A stretch of DNA of 64,000 nt, taken from Prinia subflava. Its lineage: Eukaryota; Chordata; Aves; Passeriformes; Cisticolidae. The DNA lies in assembly GCF_021018805.1 (NCBI RefSeq), contig NC_086249.1, forward strand, positions 76,658,472-76,722,471, in the 5' to 3' direction. Shown here one piece after another: positions 1 to 9,700 of this stretch; position 1 is the stretch's first letter, and every line of letters begins with the position of its first letter. Made by a program: the position numbers and the translations under genes. Under the pieces are notes generated by a model that was not told where the DNA came from, did not search any database, and was given only the letters and a program-made list of their open reading frames with translations.

Positions 1-114
1 TGTTGTATCTCTATAGAAATGGCAGACCACATTTTTACTTTCTTTGACTTCTTGGAAAAAGTCTCTCTCGCTTGGGATTTCTCTATATTCTCCATGTCCT
101 TTTGAAAGCCACTC
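1..114 (-). CDS. TXNDC9: TXNDC9 coding exon 3 (partial)
   Basis: It encodes 38 whole codons, residues 64-101, beginning EWLSKGHGEYREIPSERD and reaching FYRDTT. This is the first strand and helix region of the phosducin-like thioredoxin fold. The acceptor, read on the minus strand, is TTTTCCAAAAG followed by GAG (intron AG at 116-115), in phase 0. The exon runs off the left window edge, so its donor is not visible. Confidence 0.95.
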
Positions 115-2427
115 CTTTTGGAAAACATAAAAGCAAATATTAGTATGGAGATTGTTAGTCTATCTGTTGTGCAAACTCTACAGCTTTTAGAAAAAGGAAG
201 AGGGGGCCTGCAGTGAAAATCCATTTCATACAGTAGTGGAGAAACAAATTACTTCCCTGCCTTTACTTTTATTTTGAAAATACACAGACAAGGCCATCTT
301 GCTTATTTGGAAATACAAACCTGGTACAGAGCTACATAAAATTCTGCAATGCAGCCTTCAATAAGACAAGACTAGTTCAAAGAATACAACAAAAACTCTA
401 GACATTTGAAAAAATTTTAGTATATTCAAAGAACTCATTAAACTTAGTCATTACCCAAATTAAATAAATCTTTTTAAATTTTTTACTCTATGAAAAAAAT
501 CAGTGAGAAAAAAAGCCTACTAACTCATCTGCAATAGATGATGTTTACCTATCAAATATACATTGAAGGGATCTTAACATGAACCTGGCTCACAGAAAAT
601 CATTCAGAAAACACATGTGCACCATTAGTCATAACACTGATGGAGAAACACAATGTCACAAGCTAAAATTTAGAGGTAACTTCAAAAACTGTCTCATTAA
701 GTGTGCAAATACAGTTTCCAAACAGCTAATATTCCACATTATTGACAAACACACTTAGAGAAAAAAATCCACAGCCTCTACCTTACTAAAAGTTAATTGC
801 AGTGTATTTAAACAAGTACAGACTAATCTAAATAATTAGAATAGTGCAGTATGACAAAACTTGATAAAAACCCTTCATTTTAATTAGATAATCTTGCCAT
901 TTGGACTTAGGAAGGTGAAAGAAAAAAAGGTTTCCAAGTAAACCAAAGATATCCTGTAATCTAAATTAGGATAGAACAAAGAATCTCCTAGATATTATAT
1001 ACATTAAAAATTCATGGAAGTATGAGCACATGAAGAAGTCATCATGATGCAAATCAAGAACTCATTTATCCCTCAACAGTGATTATGCATTAATTCCTCT
1101 CTCCACAGATTTATTCTGGAATAGTATGACAGCACACTCCTTTTACTGAGCAGTATCCTACTTCACATTTGCATTTCAAAGTGTGTGAGAACAGCGACTT
1201 AAAACCTAATGACATGAAAAAGTTTTTGCATGACATCTATCACATGTTCACATCCAAGGACATCTAAGTGTTATGACTTCTGCAAAAGGAAAACACTAGA
1301 ATCAAATATAAGATGAACTTCTGAAGACAAGCAAAAAGTGTGCCACTTTCTCTACTTCTGTGTTTACAGAATCAAAGCTGCTGGCACTGCCTGTACTCCA
1401 GCATCCCAGCCCTGCCATGACAATGGGACTGCATTCCCTTTTCAAAGTCTGTCATCAGCTTTTAAAGACTCCATCTCCTTTCAGCCAAGTCACTTCTCCC
1501 CCAACACAATCAATTTGTTGTTTAGCTTAGCTCAGATGGAATAAGCTGAGAAACCCACAGCTTCCCTATTTATAATCCAGGTCTTGCACCGTATGTTACC
1601 AAAATTATGGTGTAAACTATTCTTCAAAAAGAGCTCTGAGGGAGCATAAAGATCACCTCATTTGACATGAGGTGTCAGGTCCCAAGGGAGAATTTCCTTC
1701 CTGTAAGTGGAAATGAGCAATCATAAAAAGACAACATTTCACTGGCTTAAGGAGGAGTGTGACAAATGATTCCAACCTAGGAACAAGGAAAAATCCCATG
1801 ACAGCCTTCTACAAAATACCTTAACAGGAGGACACATATCACATGCTGTAAGTAACAATCCAGAAGCTTCAGAGAAAGACACTTCAGAAGCAGCCTAAAG
1901 CCTTATGGTTAGGTTGCCTACAGGACTCATGCTTCCAGATAGCCATGTTCAGTGAACACAGACACACTCAAATCTCTGCATGAGACTCATTATCCTATCC
2001 TTATTGTAGCAATCACACAGGTGCTTCTCTCCTCCTGTTAAAACACATAAAGCATGCACACGTGGACAGACACTTTCCTGGATAATTTAAAACTAATGAG
2101 CACAGAAAGAAGAGAGAGAAACATCCACAAAACCAACCAAACAACCATGAAACACTTAGTTCACATATACCATTTCCCAAGGGTTTACAAAAGGTCTGTT
2201 ACACTCTACACATTAAGAGTCTGTACTACAGAAATTACCTGTTTCTGCTGCTGGCTCTTTTTTAGGGCCTCAAGCCTCCTCTGTTTAAGGCGTTCCAATT
2301 CATCTTCATCCATTTGGTCCAGCTTCTGTAATTCAGCATCCAGATGTTCTTCCACAACCTTGGCTGACTGAAGTATTTCATTCTCCAGAACTTTTTGAAG
2401 GAGATCAACAGAGGTATCAGCAGCCAT
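1..2427 (-). CDS. TXNDC9: TXNDC9, thioredoxin domain-containing protein 9 (5' part, cut by window edge)
   Basis: TXNDC9 (PhLP3/ATP-binding-protein-associated protein) is a cytosolic phosducin-like protein. From family knowledge it binds the CCT/TRiC chaperonin and modulates actin and tubulin folding. Two coding exons on the minus strand splice in frame (2239-2427 and 1-114) and give residues 1-101 of about 226. The N-terminal coiled-coil helix contains the block KLDQMDEDELERLK, which matches vertebrate TXNDC9 essentially residue for residue. The following exon enters the thioredoxin fold through EWLSKGHGEYREI and VCHFYRD. The start ATG at 2425-2427 gives MAADTSVD, aligning with the mammalian MEADASVD start, and follows a non-coding leader in the same exon. 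The rest of the thioredoxin domain and the 3' end lie left of position 1. The gene faces away from EIF5B, which starts 4.1 kb to the right. Confidence 0.96.
115..2238 (-). other. TXNDC9: TXNDC9 intron between coding exons 2 and 3
   Basis: About 2.1 kb of AT-rich intron with a GT donor at 2238-2237 and an AG acceptor at 116-115 on the minus strand. I see no second gene, RNA gene or recognisable transposon in it. Short open frames here (for example around 1338-1544) have no recognisable content. Confidence 0.85.
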
Positions 2428-2455
2428 CTTTAGCTGGAAAGTGATCTCTTCAGAG
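2239..2455 (-). CDS. TXNDC9: TXNDC9 exon 2 (28-nt leader plus first 63 codons)
   Basis: The exon begins at 2455 after the acceptor TTTCCATAG. It has 28 nt of 5' leader and then the ATG at 2427-2425, and ends at 2239 with CAG followed by GTAATT. It codes for residues 1-63, almost all one charged amphipathic helix: VVEEHLDAELQKLDQMDEDE, then LERLKQRR and the QQQKQ end that precedes EWLSK in orthologues. The upstream codons in frame (SSEEITFQLK) belong to the leader; choosing the MAAD start matches the family length. Confidence 0.96.
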
Positions 2456-4096
2456 CTATGGAAACAGTGATACAAGGAATTAACATTTACACAAACATGT
2501 AATTAAAACTCTGATCTCTCTTTGCTTGCAGTTCACACCATAGAAAAACAAAGTGCTCTGCTATTTGAAGACAGGAGTAGTTCGCAGATAGTTCTTTTCT
2601 TTACTGCAACCCACTTTGGAGAATACTTTCACGATGAACACAGATGGCAAAGGCAGCTACTGAAAGTGCACAGGAACCTAAAACTGCTTGTTAATGTAAA
2701 GAAGGAAAATTCACCAGCTCCAAAAGGATGCTCATCCTGAGCCACATGTACCTACTTTAACAAATATTCTGAAACAAGAAGATTCAGTTGGAAAGCTCCA
2801 AGCCGCTGGGAGGAGGTATAAGATGCCTTAGAACAAGTCTAAGAAATGTAACTTTGTGCTAGTAGATTTAATACAATTATTTCAAGCCCCTCAGGCACAT
2901 TAACATATTTAAATCTGAGTTAACACTCCTCTCCTCAGCTACAAGAAAGACAAGGTGCTCAACACCAAATGCTCTAGGCCACTGCTTTAATTAGTTCCAG
3001 AAAATTTTACTGCAAACAGCACCCTTTGGCAGCCAGCAAGAGGATTTAAAAGCCACTCCCTGATTGCTGTGTGAAGAAACACAGCCAAAATAATCTTCTG
3101 TAAAGCTCTCCCTACCCAAACACTTCAAAAGACACAAAACACTAACCAGAATGCATGGAGAGTTGTGACAACACAATTGACTGTTCTCTCCAATAAACTT
3201 ACACTGCAGAAAATTATCAGTGTAGTGACTGACAGTTTTGAAAGTGACAGTGCACAGTCACTGTACTCAGACTCTCAACCTGCTGACCACGGATCTGACG
3301 TGCTGAATTTGGGTTCCAGGGTACTCTTGGCTGTATTTCAAAGCAGGCGAACTGCCAGCGTCACTGGCTCTGGGAACATCTTTCATACACAGGCAAGAGA
3401 AACGCTTTAAGTAACGACGGGAAAGGTACCCAGATCCCGGCAGCAGTGCGGGCATAGTGCAGCACCAGCAGCGCTCAGCCCGCTGCCACACGTGTCCCTG
3501 CCACACTCGCTCGGACCCGCGGCCCCTCGCCCTGCTTCCCTCTTCACAAAGCTGCTAATCACAGAGTCTGTCTGCGCTCCCCCTTTCTTGTCTTCCTAGA
3601 GGGAATATGAACTCTGCCGGCGAAAATCAGAGGCCAGCAGGTCTCCAGGCGACGGAGAGACCCTGCTCAGCTGGGCCAAAGGGAGGCTCGTCCTCCAAGC
3701 AAAAGGAAAACAGGACCAACTCCGGCCAGTCCCCCATACAGTCTGAGGTGCACAGCGGTCTCCAGGCTCCCAAGTCGCGGAACCCCGCGGGCCAAGAGGG
3801 TTTTCCTACGCAACAGGGAGCCTCGGCATGAGCGGCAGGGTCGCGGTTCCGCCACTTGGCCGGGAAGGGGCGCCGGGGTCCTGGACGAGGGAGGCGGCAC
3901 ACGGCGGGGGCACTGCGCAGGCGCCGCGCACCTCCCTCGGCGGAGTCGCTACACACAACGCCACAGACAATCCACCCACCCGACTCAGGATGGGCTTTCC
4001 AGGGCCGCCCGCCGCCCGCCCTGCCCCGGGCTCGGTGGTGTTGCCGCCCGCGGCAGCAACCGCGACCCCGACCCGCTCCCGGCACCCGCCGCTCAC
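2456..4096 (-). other. TXNDC9: TXNDC9 first intron (5'UTR intron)
   Basis: This is the interval between the acceptor at 2456 and the likely exon 1 donor at 4096-4095. The left part is ordinary AT-rich DNA. From about 3470 rightwards it becomes GC- and CpG-rich and merges into the promoter island. The long open frames in the island are compositional, as in any stop-poor GC-rich DNA. Confidence 0.55.
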
Positions 4097-4140
4097 CCTC
4101 CTCTTCCTCGCGCGCCGGCCGCGCCCCTCCGCCGCTATCG
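4097..4140 (-). other. TXNDC9: Probable TXNDC9 exon 1 (non-coding, 5' limit unknown)
   Basis: On the minus strand, AAGAGGAGG is followed by GTGAGC with GT at 4096-4095. This is the best donor in the island and would splice to the leader exon at 2455. The right limit is a guess: the start site should lie between here and the CCAAT box at 4195-4199. cDNA or CAGE data would be needed to set it. No coding is expected in this exon. Confidence 0.4.
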
Positions 4141-4326
4141 CGAGAGTCGGCGCGGGGCGGGCCGCGCGCCCCTGGAATTCCCCCTGACGAGCTGATTGGC
4201 CGGGAAAGCGGGCGCGCGCCCGTGCGGGAGGCCGCGCGCGCACCCGCGGAACTACCTCCGACGCGCTGACTGGTCCGGGCCCGCGCGCATGTGCCCCGTG
4301 GCAGTCAGCACGGGTGCGTGCGTCCC

Positions 4327-4352
4327 TACGCGCGTGCGTACGTGCGTGCGTG
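4327..4352. repeat. Alternating pyrimidine-purine (Z-DNA-prone) tract in the promoter island
   Basis: Twenty-six consecutive bases alternate strictly pyrimidine/purine, mostly CG, TG and TA steps (TACGCGCGTGCG, then TACGTGCGTGCGTG). Such tracts favour left-handed Z-DNA under negative supercoiling, which forms behind polymerases at divergent promoters. That it does so here is inference. Confidence 0.7.
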
Positions 4353-4759
4353 TCTAGGCCACACTGCGGGCGGGAGCCGCGCACTTGGACCCCGCCCGCC
4401 CCGCGGGAGGAGCGCAGCTCGCCCGAGGTAGCCGCCCCACCCTCCGCGCCGCCGCAGCTCCGCCCCGAGACGTCCCCGCCTCCGCCAGCACCTGCCTGCT
4501 GGGGTGCCGCGGGTCCCTCTCCCTCTGTGCTTGCGGGGGCGGGGCTTGGCCGCGAGGGGCGGAGCACGGCACAGCCTCTGCTTTCAAGGAGGTTTCCCGT
4601 CGCGTAGGCGGTGCTGGGGCTGCGCTGCTGAGGGCACGGTGGCAGTGGCCGCAGCTGCCTCTGCTCTTTGGGAGATTCCTGCTCGGGGTTGGGCGTGAGG
4701 CCGAGGCCGGCCCCGGCGGGGGTGTGGCGGTCGGAAGCGGCGGGGCCGGGCCCTGAGCG

Positions 4760-4780
4760 AGGGCGTGAGGTAAGTCACGC
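4760..4780 (+). promoter_or_regulatory. Consensus plus-strand splice donor inside the TXNDC9 island
   Basis: GTGAG followed by GTAAGTCACG (GT at 4770-4771) is an almost perfect U1 donor on the strand opposite TXNDC9, at the end of a GC-rich stretch starting near 4600. It could end a first exon of a divergent non-coding transcript or an alternative 5' exon of EIF5B. No protein is supported upstream of it. Confidence 0.35.
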
Positions 4781-4906
4781 TGCGGGAGCCGTGCAGCTCC
4801 GGCGGGCTCGCCGGGAGGCGGGCTGTGCTGGAGCAGCTGCGGCTCGCCGTCTCCTTGCTTCTTCCTGTAAGTGTGGTGGAAGATCCACTAAAATGGGATA
4901 TTAAGG

Positions 4907-4907
<1 letters not shown>

Positions 4908-4947
<40 letters not shown>
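4908..4947. repeat. 40-nt T homopolymer followed by A-rich tract
   Basis: Forty consecutive T residues are followed directly by about 60 nt of A/C-rich DNA (AAGCAAACAAAACCAAGC and similar up to about 5008). The run marks the right edge of the TXNDC9 CpG island. It may be a retroposed poly(A) tail read from the minus strand or slippage-expanded DNA. Exact length is unreliable in assemblies. Confidence 0.9.
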
Positions 4948-4950
<3 letters not shown>

Positions 4951-5207
4951 CAAACAAAACCAAGCAACAACAAACTACAAAAACAAAAACCAAAACAAAC
5001 CTAAACACACGTGCTCTGCTTTTTTCTTTCTTGGAAATCTGGCTCCCCGGTACCGAAGTGTGCTGACGGGGAAGGTGTGGTGGGAAGATAAACTCGGCCT
5101 TATCTCCAGTGGGCTGGGAGCCCGGGTGGGAGAGACTGATAAGGAGCTACAGCTGTAGAAAGGCACAGGGGAGTAACAAGTCAGGGTGCTAGGGAGCAAA
5201 GCAATCC

Positions 5208-5258
5208 GGAGGTGGTGATCCTGAAGCTGAAAGGATGGAGGTGGTGATCCTGAAGCTG
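5208..5258. repeat. Two-copy direct repeat, 29-bp period
   Basis: The 22-mer GGAGGTGGTGATCCTGAAGC followed by TG occurs at 5208-5229 and again at 5237-5258 without mismatch, separated by a 7-nt spacer. It is a simple local duplication in the interpromoter spacer, with no coding context. Confidence 0.9.
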
Positions 5259-5565
5259 TAGGGAACAGTGAGCCTTGCTCTGTCTACCAAAGGAGTTACG
5301 GTGGCAGGGTGATGACAGCAACAGAACACATGCACCTCTCAAAGCCTGTTAAATAAATACATAAAATGATGTCTGGGCTGCCTGTGAGCATTGTTATTTC
5401 TGTTCCATCTTGCTTTGCTCCGGAGGAAGGCGGCCACAAGAAGGTGAGGCCGCGCCTGAGAGCCCCTCCCCAATACATGGTGCTTGGTGCCTCGCTTCCA
5501 CGCTGCTTCTCTGAACGTCGGCCACCTCCTCCTGCCCCGCAGCAGAAGGGCCCGGGCCTTCCTGC

Positions 5566-5639
5566 TGATGCCTTAAGTTTTAGCTTTATTCTCTAGCTCT
5601 GTCCAGTCTCTGTTCCAGGTCAGCCTTCCCAAGGCATCA
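5566..5639. mobile_element. 74-bp LTR-like remnant with TGATGCCTT...AAGGCATCA ends
   Basis: This short segment starts TGATGCCTTAAG and ends CCCAAGGCATCA. Its first 22 bases closely match the 5' end of the solo LTR at 59752, and its last 40 or so closely match that LTR's 3' end (shared AGTCTCTGTT and CAGGTCAGCCTT blocks). The middle, including the AATAAA region, is missing. I see no target duplication. It looks like an internally deleted relative of the same LTR family, inserted between the TXNDC9 and EIF5B promoters. It has no coding capacity. Confidence 0.65.
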
Positions 5640-6239
5640 CTATGAGAGAGCGCAGCACCGCGTGTGCTCCCTAGGTTCCTTAGAGAGAGTGGGAGGGAAA
5701 GCTTTCTGCTGAGAAAATCTGGCAGTGGGGAAGGATTTAAATGTCTCCCATTCCTGGAGCTCCATTAGGTCACTGCCGTAAACCCAGTGCTGCCTTCCAG
5801 GCCCCCCAGTTAGGAAGAAGGCCAGTCACGTCAGGGTAGATGGTACAGTTGTGGCTACACTTCGCCTACAAGGTAGACGGGGAGGTGCTGGGGAAGATGG
5901 ACCAGCAGAGCCCCGTGAAGGGCTGGGGGAGGTGTCCTGGGCATGTCCCGCACCAAAATTACTTCCTGGTCTCTGTACTGTACTCTCCCCGCTCCATAAA
6001 AACTTCCCCCTTAGCCTCTTCATTCCCCCACTTTGGCTTAGCTGTCCCATTTGCCTCCAGGTAAACCTTTTCAAGCGAGTTTTTTTTGACTCTCAGTCAG
6101 ACTTCATGGCCAAACGGGTCACAATCCTGCGAGGAAGTCCTGGGGCCTCTGGGAAGGCTGGAGGGAAACTCCAGACTGAGGGGATCCTTGAGACATTTCC
6201 CGGGGCTACCTGAGCCCCAGGAGGGAAGCTGCAAGATTC

Positions 6240-6760
6240 GGGCCGTCACTTAGACATTTTCGTGGACTGCCCGACGTGCAGCCTGAGGCGAACGGCGCCG
6301 GTTTCGCGAAGCCCCGGACCAGCCGGGCCCGTTTCCCCTCCGCTCGGCAGGGGCGCTCGCGCGCAGAGGCTCGCGCGCGGGCGGGGCGGGGCCGGGGGCG
6401 GGGCGGGCGCGTGCGCGGCGCGCGGCGGTGCCATATGCGCGGGGCGGTGCGCGGGGCGGCGCGCGGTCAGCGCTGAGGGGTCGCGCGCGCCGGTGCCGTC
6501 GCCATGGGCAAAAAGCAGAAGAACCGGAGCGAGGAGAGGTGAGGGATACGGGGAAACCCCCTCCCGCTCCCCCGTCCCGCCTCGGGGACCCCCGCGCCGG
6601 GCCGCCCGCGGCGGCGTGACACGGCCCACACGGCGCTGAGTCAGGCGCCGGGCCCGGCCGGGGCTCGCGGCCTCATCGCAGGCGGGGCGCGCCAGGCCCG
6701 GCTCGGCCCGGCCGTGCGTGTGTTTGTCCGTAAAGGGGCAGGCGGCTCGATTTCCAACTG
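6240..6760 (+). promoter_or_regulatory. EIF5B: CpG-island promoter and 5'UTR of EIF5B
   Basis: A dense CpG island spans the first coding exon. Stacked GC boxes (GGGGCGGGGCC and GGGGCGGGGCGG within 6381-6407) suit Sp1-family factors, and GCGCGTGCGC at 6407-6416 is one base from an NRF1 core. No TATA box is seen. The start codon sits in GTCGCCATGGG, a strong Kozak context with G at -3 and +4. The true transcription start probably lies within about 100 bp upstream of 6504, but this is inferred from the GC-box positions. Confidence 0.8.
6504..6538 (+). CDS. EIF5B: EIF5B coding exon 1
   Basis: It encodes [11 protein letters not shown] plus two bases of Ser12. The donor is GAG AG followed by GTGAGG (GT at 6539-6540). 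The Lys-rich start is typical of vertebrate eIF5B. The exon lies inside the CpG island, and the next exon is 12.9 kb away. Confidence 0.95.
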
Positions 6761-9700
6761 AAAAATAGCTGCTTGGTGCAACTGAAGTGATTCAAGTGTG
6801 GGTTTCTTAATTATTTTATATCTCTTACTGGGCGTTAGTGCTGTAGATCGTGCTGTGACACTGATACCTACATGTATCGTGTGCTTGCTTAATAAATGCA
6901 GATGGTGGATATTTTAGTGGTTGGAGGATAAGAGAGTCGCCTGTGTCGTTACATTCATATCGTCGTGGACAATGCCCCATCTGTGAACTTTTTTGTGGGG
7001 AAGAGTTTTTTATAAAGGCAGCTGTATTAACCATATGGAATGCTCACCGAATGACACTGTGTATATTTACACTAGCAGGAGAGAATGTATTTTTACTTGT
7101 CATTATAAAGTAACAGTACAAAGAATCAATCCGTTTAAAGAGGGTTTTCAGTTTTTAATAATGACAGGTAGTTAAATGAAAACTGATGCCTTGAAATGTG
7201 TATGAACTAGAAACTACAATGTTTTTTCCTTGAGCCATTGAGCATTTCTCCTCTGGAAGTTCTCCCCATGACAGCTGTGTCACAAAATACTATTTCATCT
7301 CTAAGAACTTCTTATTTCTCAGGCATGTATTGATGCTTACTTACAGGTGTTACTCTGTATCAGGTTAGGGGAACTGTTTCAGTTTCGCCGATCCTTTCTG
7401 GCTGATGTGTTTTCTTAGTGGGGTATTTTCCTCATCTGCCTGTTTTTCCTGATGCCTTTTGCCATGCCATGTGTGTTGCTTTTTAGTATCATTATCAACT
7501 TGTTTCAAGGGCTGGATTTCACAGGAATGTCTTGGGAGCAGCTCTGGTGAGGAGGTGAGTTGAGTGTGACTTGAGAAAGAAGAGGGCAGGGTTGGATATT
7601 TGTGCTAAAGGAAAGAAGAGCTAGTGCCTGTCTTTGTACGCAGTGTGGTAGATGCCAGATGCATGGAGAAGCCTTTGGATACTGAAACCCTGCTGCCTGG
7701 GGCTGTTTCAGGGGTAGTGGCTGGTGTGCAGGGAGCACTTTGAGAGTCTTGGTTCCTGCTGGATACTTCATTCTCATGTGTATCTCTGCACTTATTTCTC
7801 TGTGTAAAGAGAAATGAGCACAGGCCTCTCTTGTGTGCTACACACAAAATGTTGTTTGTCTAAAACTGGAAGCATACCTTAAAGGAAAGGTCAAGAATTT
7901 CTTGTTAGAATAGTTGAAATCTTGAGAGTCTAATTATTATTACATCAGATCTAAATGTTGCAAAAAAGAAAGAACAATAGTGCAGTGACAGTAGTTGTGC
8001 TTCCTGGTGCCAAGTCCTAAGGTCAGTGGTTTCATCGTGGTGGTGGTGAGCTGCTGCAGAGAGCTGTCAGCATCAGGTGTCCTTCACTGGGTGCGTGTGA
8101 TTGCTCATGGTTGTGGTTTCATCTTGCTCACTCTAGGAGCCACTTGAGATCATTTTTATGTGCTTGTTAATAAGACTTTGCTCTTCACTGATTATTCCAT
8201 GAAGCTCTGTGGTTAGCTACCTCCATTGGTTAGCTGCACAATACATCTAAATAAGAGAAAGGCACTGTGCATTAAATACTATTTCTTTCTTGTTTGTTAC
8301 TCCTAAAACCAGTTTTGTTCAGGTCTGTGTTTCTTTTAGCCAGCGTCTCTCAAGTTGTGTGCTGTCCTGTGCCGGGTCTATAGAGGCCGTCTCTGTTATC
8401 CCATATGCCTGTGCCCCACTGTGTCCTGTCTCTTCCCTTCTCAAGGCCACTGCTCCCATACCAGGCCTGTATTTCTCTACACTACGTTATTGTTGAGGAC
8501 TTGTGAATTCTCATTCTGTGCAGTGACTGTTTGTCACTGATTCTGTATGAAGCTATGGTTGCAGCGTGCCTAGGTAAACAAAAGTAGAATCAGTTAGGCC
8601 TGGGCACCTGGTTAACAGAGAAATTGCTGTCACAGCTAAATCAAGGAACAGTTGCAGGCAGGTCAGAAGTTCAGCCAAAGTAAGCCTTGACGGGCTTTAG
8701 TCCTCAGGTCCTGCAAATGCGGTACTGAGCTTAGGAGTTGCTCCTAGCAGTGTCACTGTCACAGGGCTACGCAGTTGTATGGCTGGGAGAGGGATGGTGT
8801 GCAAGAAGAATACAAACAGGGGTGTGTTTGAGAAAAGAGGACAGGACTGTTACACTGGCTGTGTTTTATAGCAGGCAGTTTGAGGGATGGAAGTGAGGAT
8901 GGACCTGGAAGGCCAGTGGTGTTTTGGAACAGGTGTTACCTGCAGAGGTAACTTTCCTCTTCTGGTGGTCTTGGTTCTAGATGACATCCTTGTGAATATC
9001 AAATTCCCCTGAGAGAGAGGATGTACTGCATGTTTGCATCTCTGGCTTGAATTTGGAGTTCCAAAATCCCCCTCCAATCAGTCTCCCCTCCATTTCTGGT
9101 AAAGTGAGAGAGGAATGGGGCTGCGTAATCAAAGGCTTGCAGTTGGATTTGCTTGCTGCATCTTCAGTTCTGTGCCATATAGTGCAGTGTTATTTATTCT
9201 CTCCTTTTCCTCTCTTTTTTTTCCCAGCAGTTATGTTACAGGTACAGTCCCTTATACCCTTTTTGGCTGCAGCTCCCAAAGCATGTGGCAGCTCATGGGC
9301 ACAACTTGTGCAGAGGAAGCATGTGGGAAGATGCAGGTGGTTATGTTTATGCTGTGAATATTTGTTTGAGAATTGATGTGGTGACAGGAAGGAGATTTTC
9401 TGCTCGACACACAGAGACAGATTATGTAAGGTACAAGTGATCTTGGCTCTGCTTTTCTCCCCTCACTGCCATAGCTTTGCCTCCTGTAGTGGAGTTTCCT
9501 CCTCCCCTGTTTCTGTGGGTATGGTAGCAGTCATACAATGAGTGTTGGTGTGTGCCCGGGAAGTGTGCTGAGAAATGAGGCCGAGGATGAGTTTTGTCCT
9601 GGTGTACTTATACCCTGTTTCTGTAACGACGCTGAGATGATAGCTGTGACGAACAGGAAAAGAATGAAAATGCAAGACATAAATGCCTGTTATGAGTACA

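Larger units (their letters stand above)
3470..4860. promoter_or_regulatory. TXNDC9: CpG-island promoter of TXNDC9
   Basis: A sharp compositional change produces about 1.4 kb of GC-rich, CpG-dense DNA, against AT-rich DNA on both sides. A CCAAT box in minus orientation (ATTGG at 4195-4199) sits about 100 bp upstream of the likely TXNDC9 exon 1. GC boxes and an NRF1-like TGCGCAGGCGC (3916-3926) are also present. CpG density, an unmethylated-island look and no TATA box are typical of a housekeeping promoter with dispersed starts. The transcription start itself cannot be read from the sequence. Plus-strand signals in its right part suggest it may fire in both directions. Confidence 0.75.

Noticed and set aside
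3627..4567. Long overlapping open frames on both strands (up to 253 aa) in the promoter island
   Set aside because: They are rich in Arg, Ala, Pro and Gly on all frames, as stop-poor CpG islands always are. There is no domain content, and they overlap the TXNDC9 promoter and leader.
6246..6639. 125-127 aa frames on both strands over EIF5B exon 1
   Set aside because: Same compositional artefact. The real product starts at 6504 in another frame and splices out after 35 nt.
7443..7460. CCTGATGCCTTTTGCC as a further LTR end of the TGATGCCTT family
   Set aside because: Only the first nine bases match; the sequence diverges at once and there is no partner end nearby.
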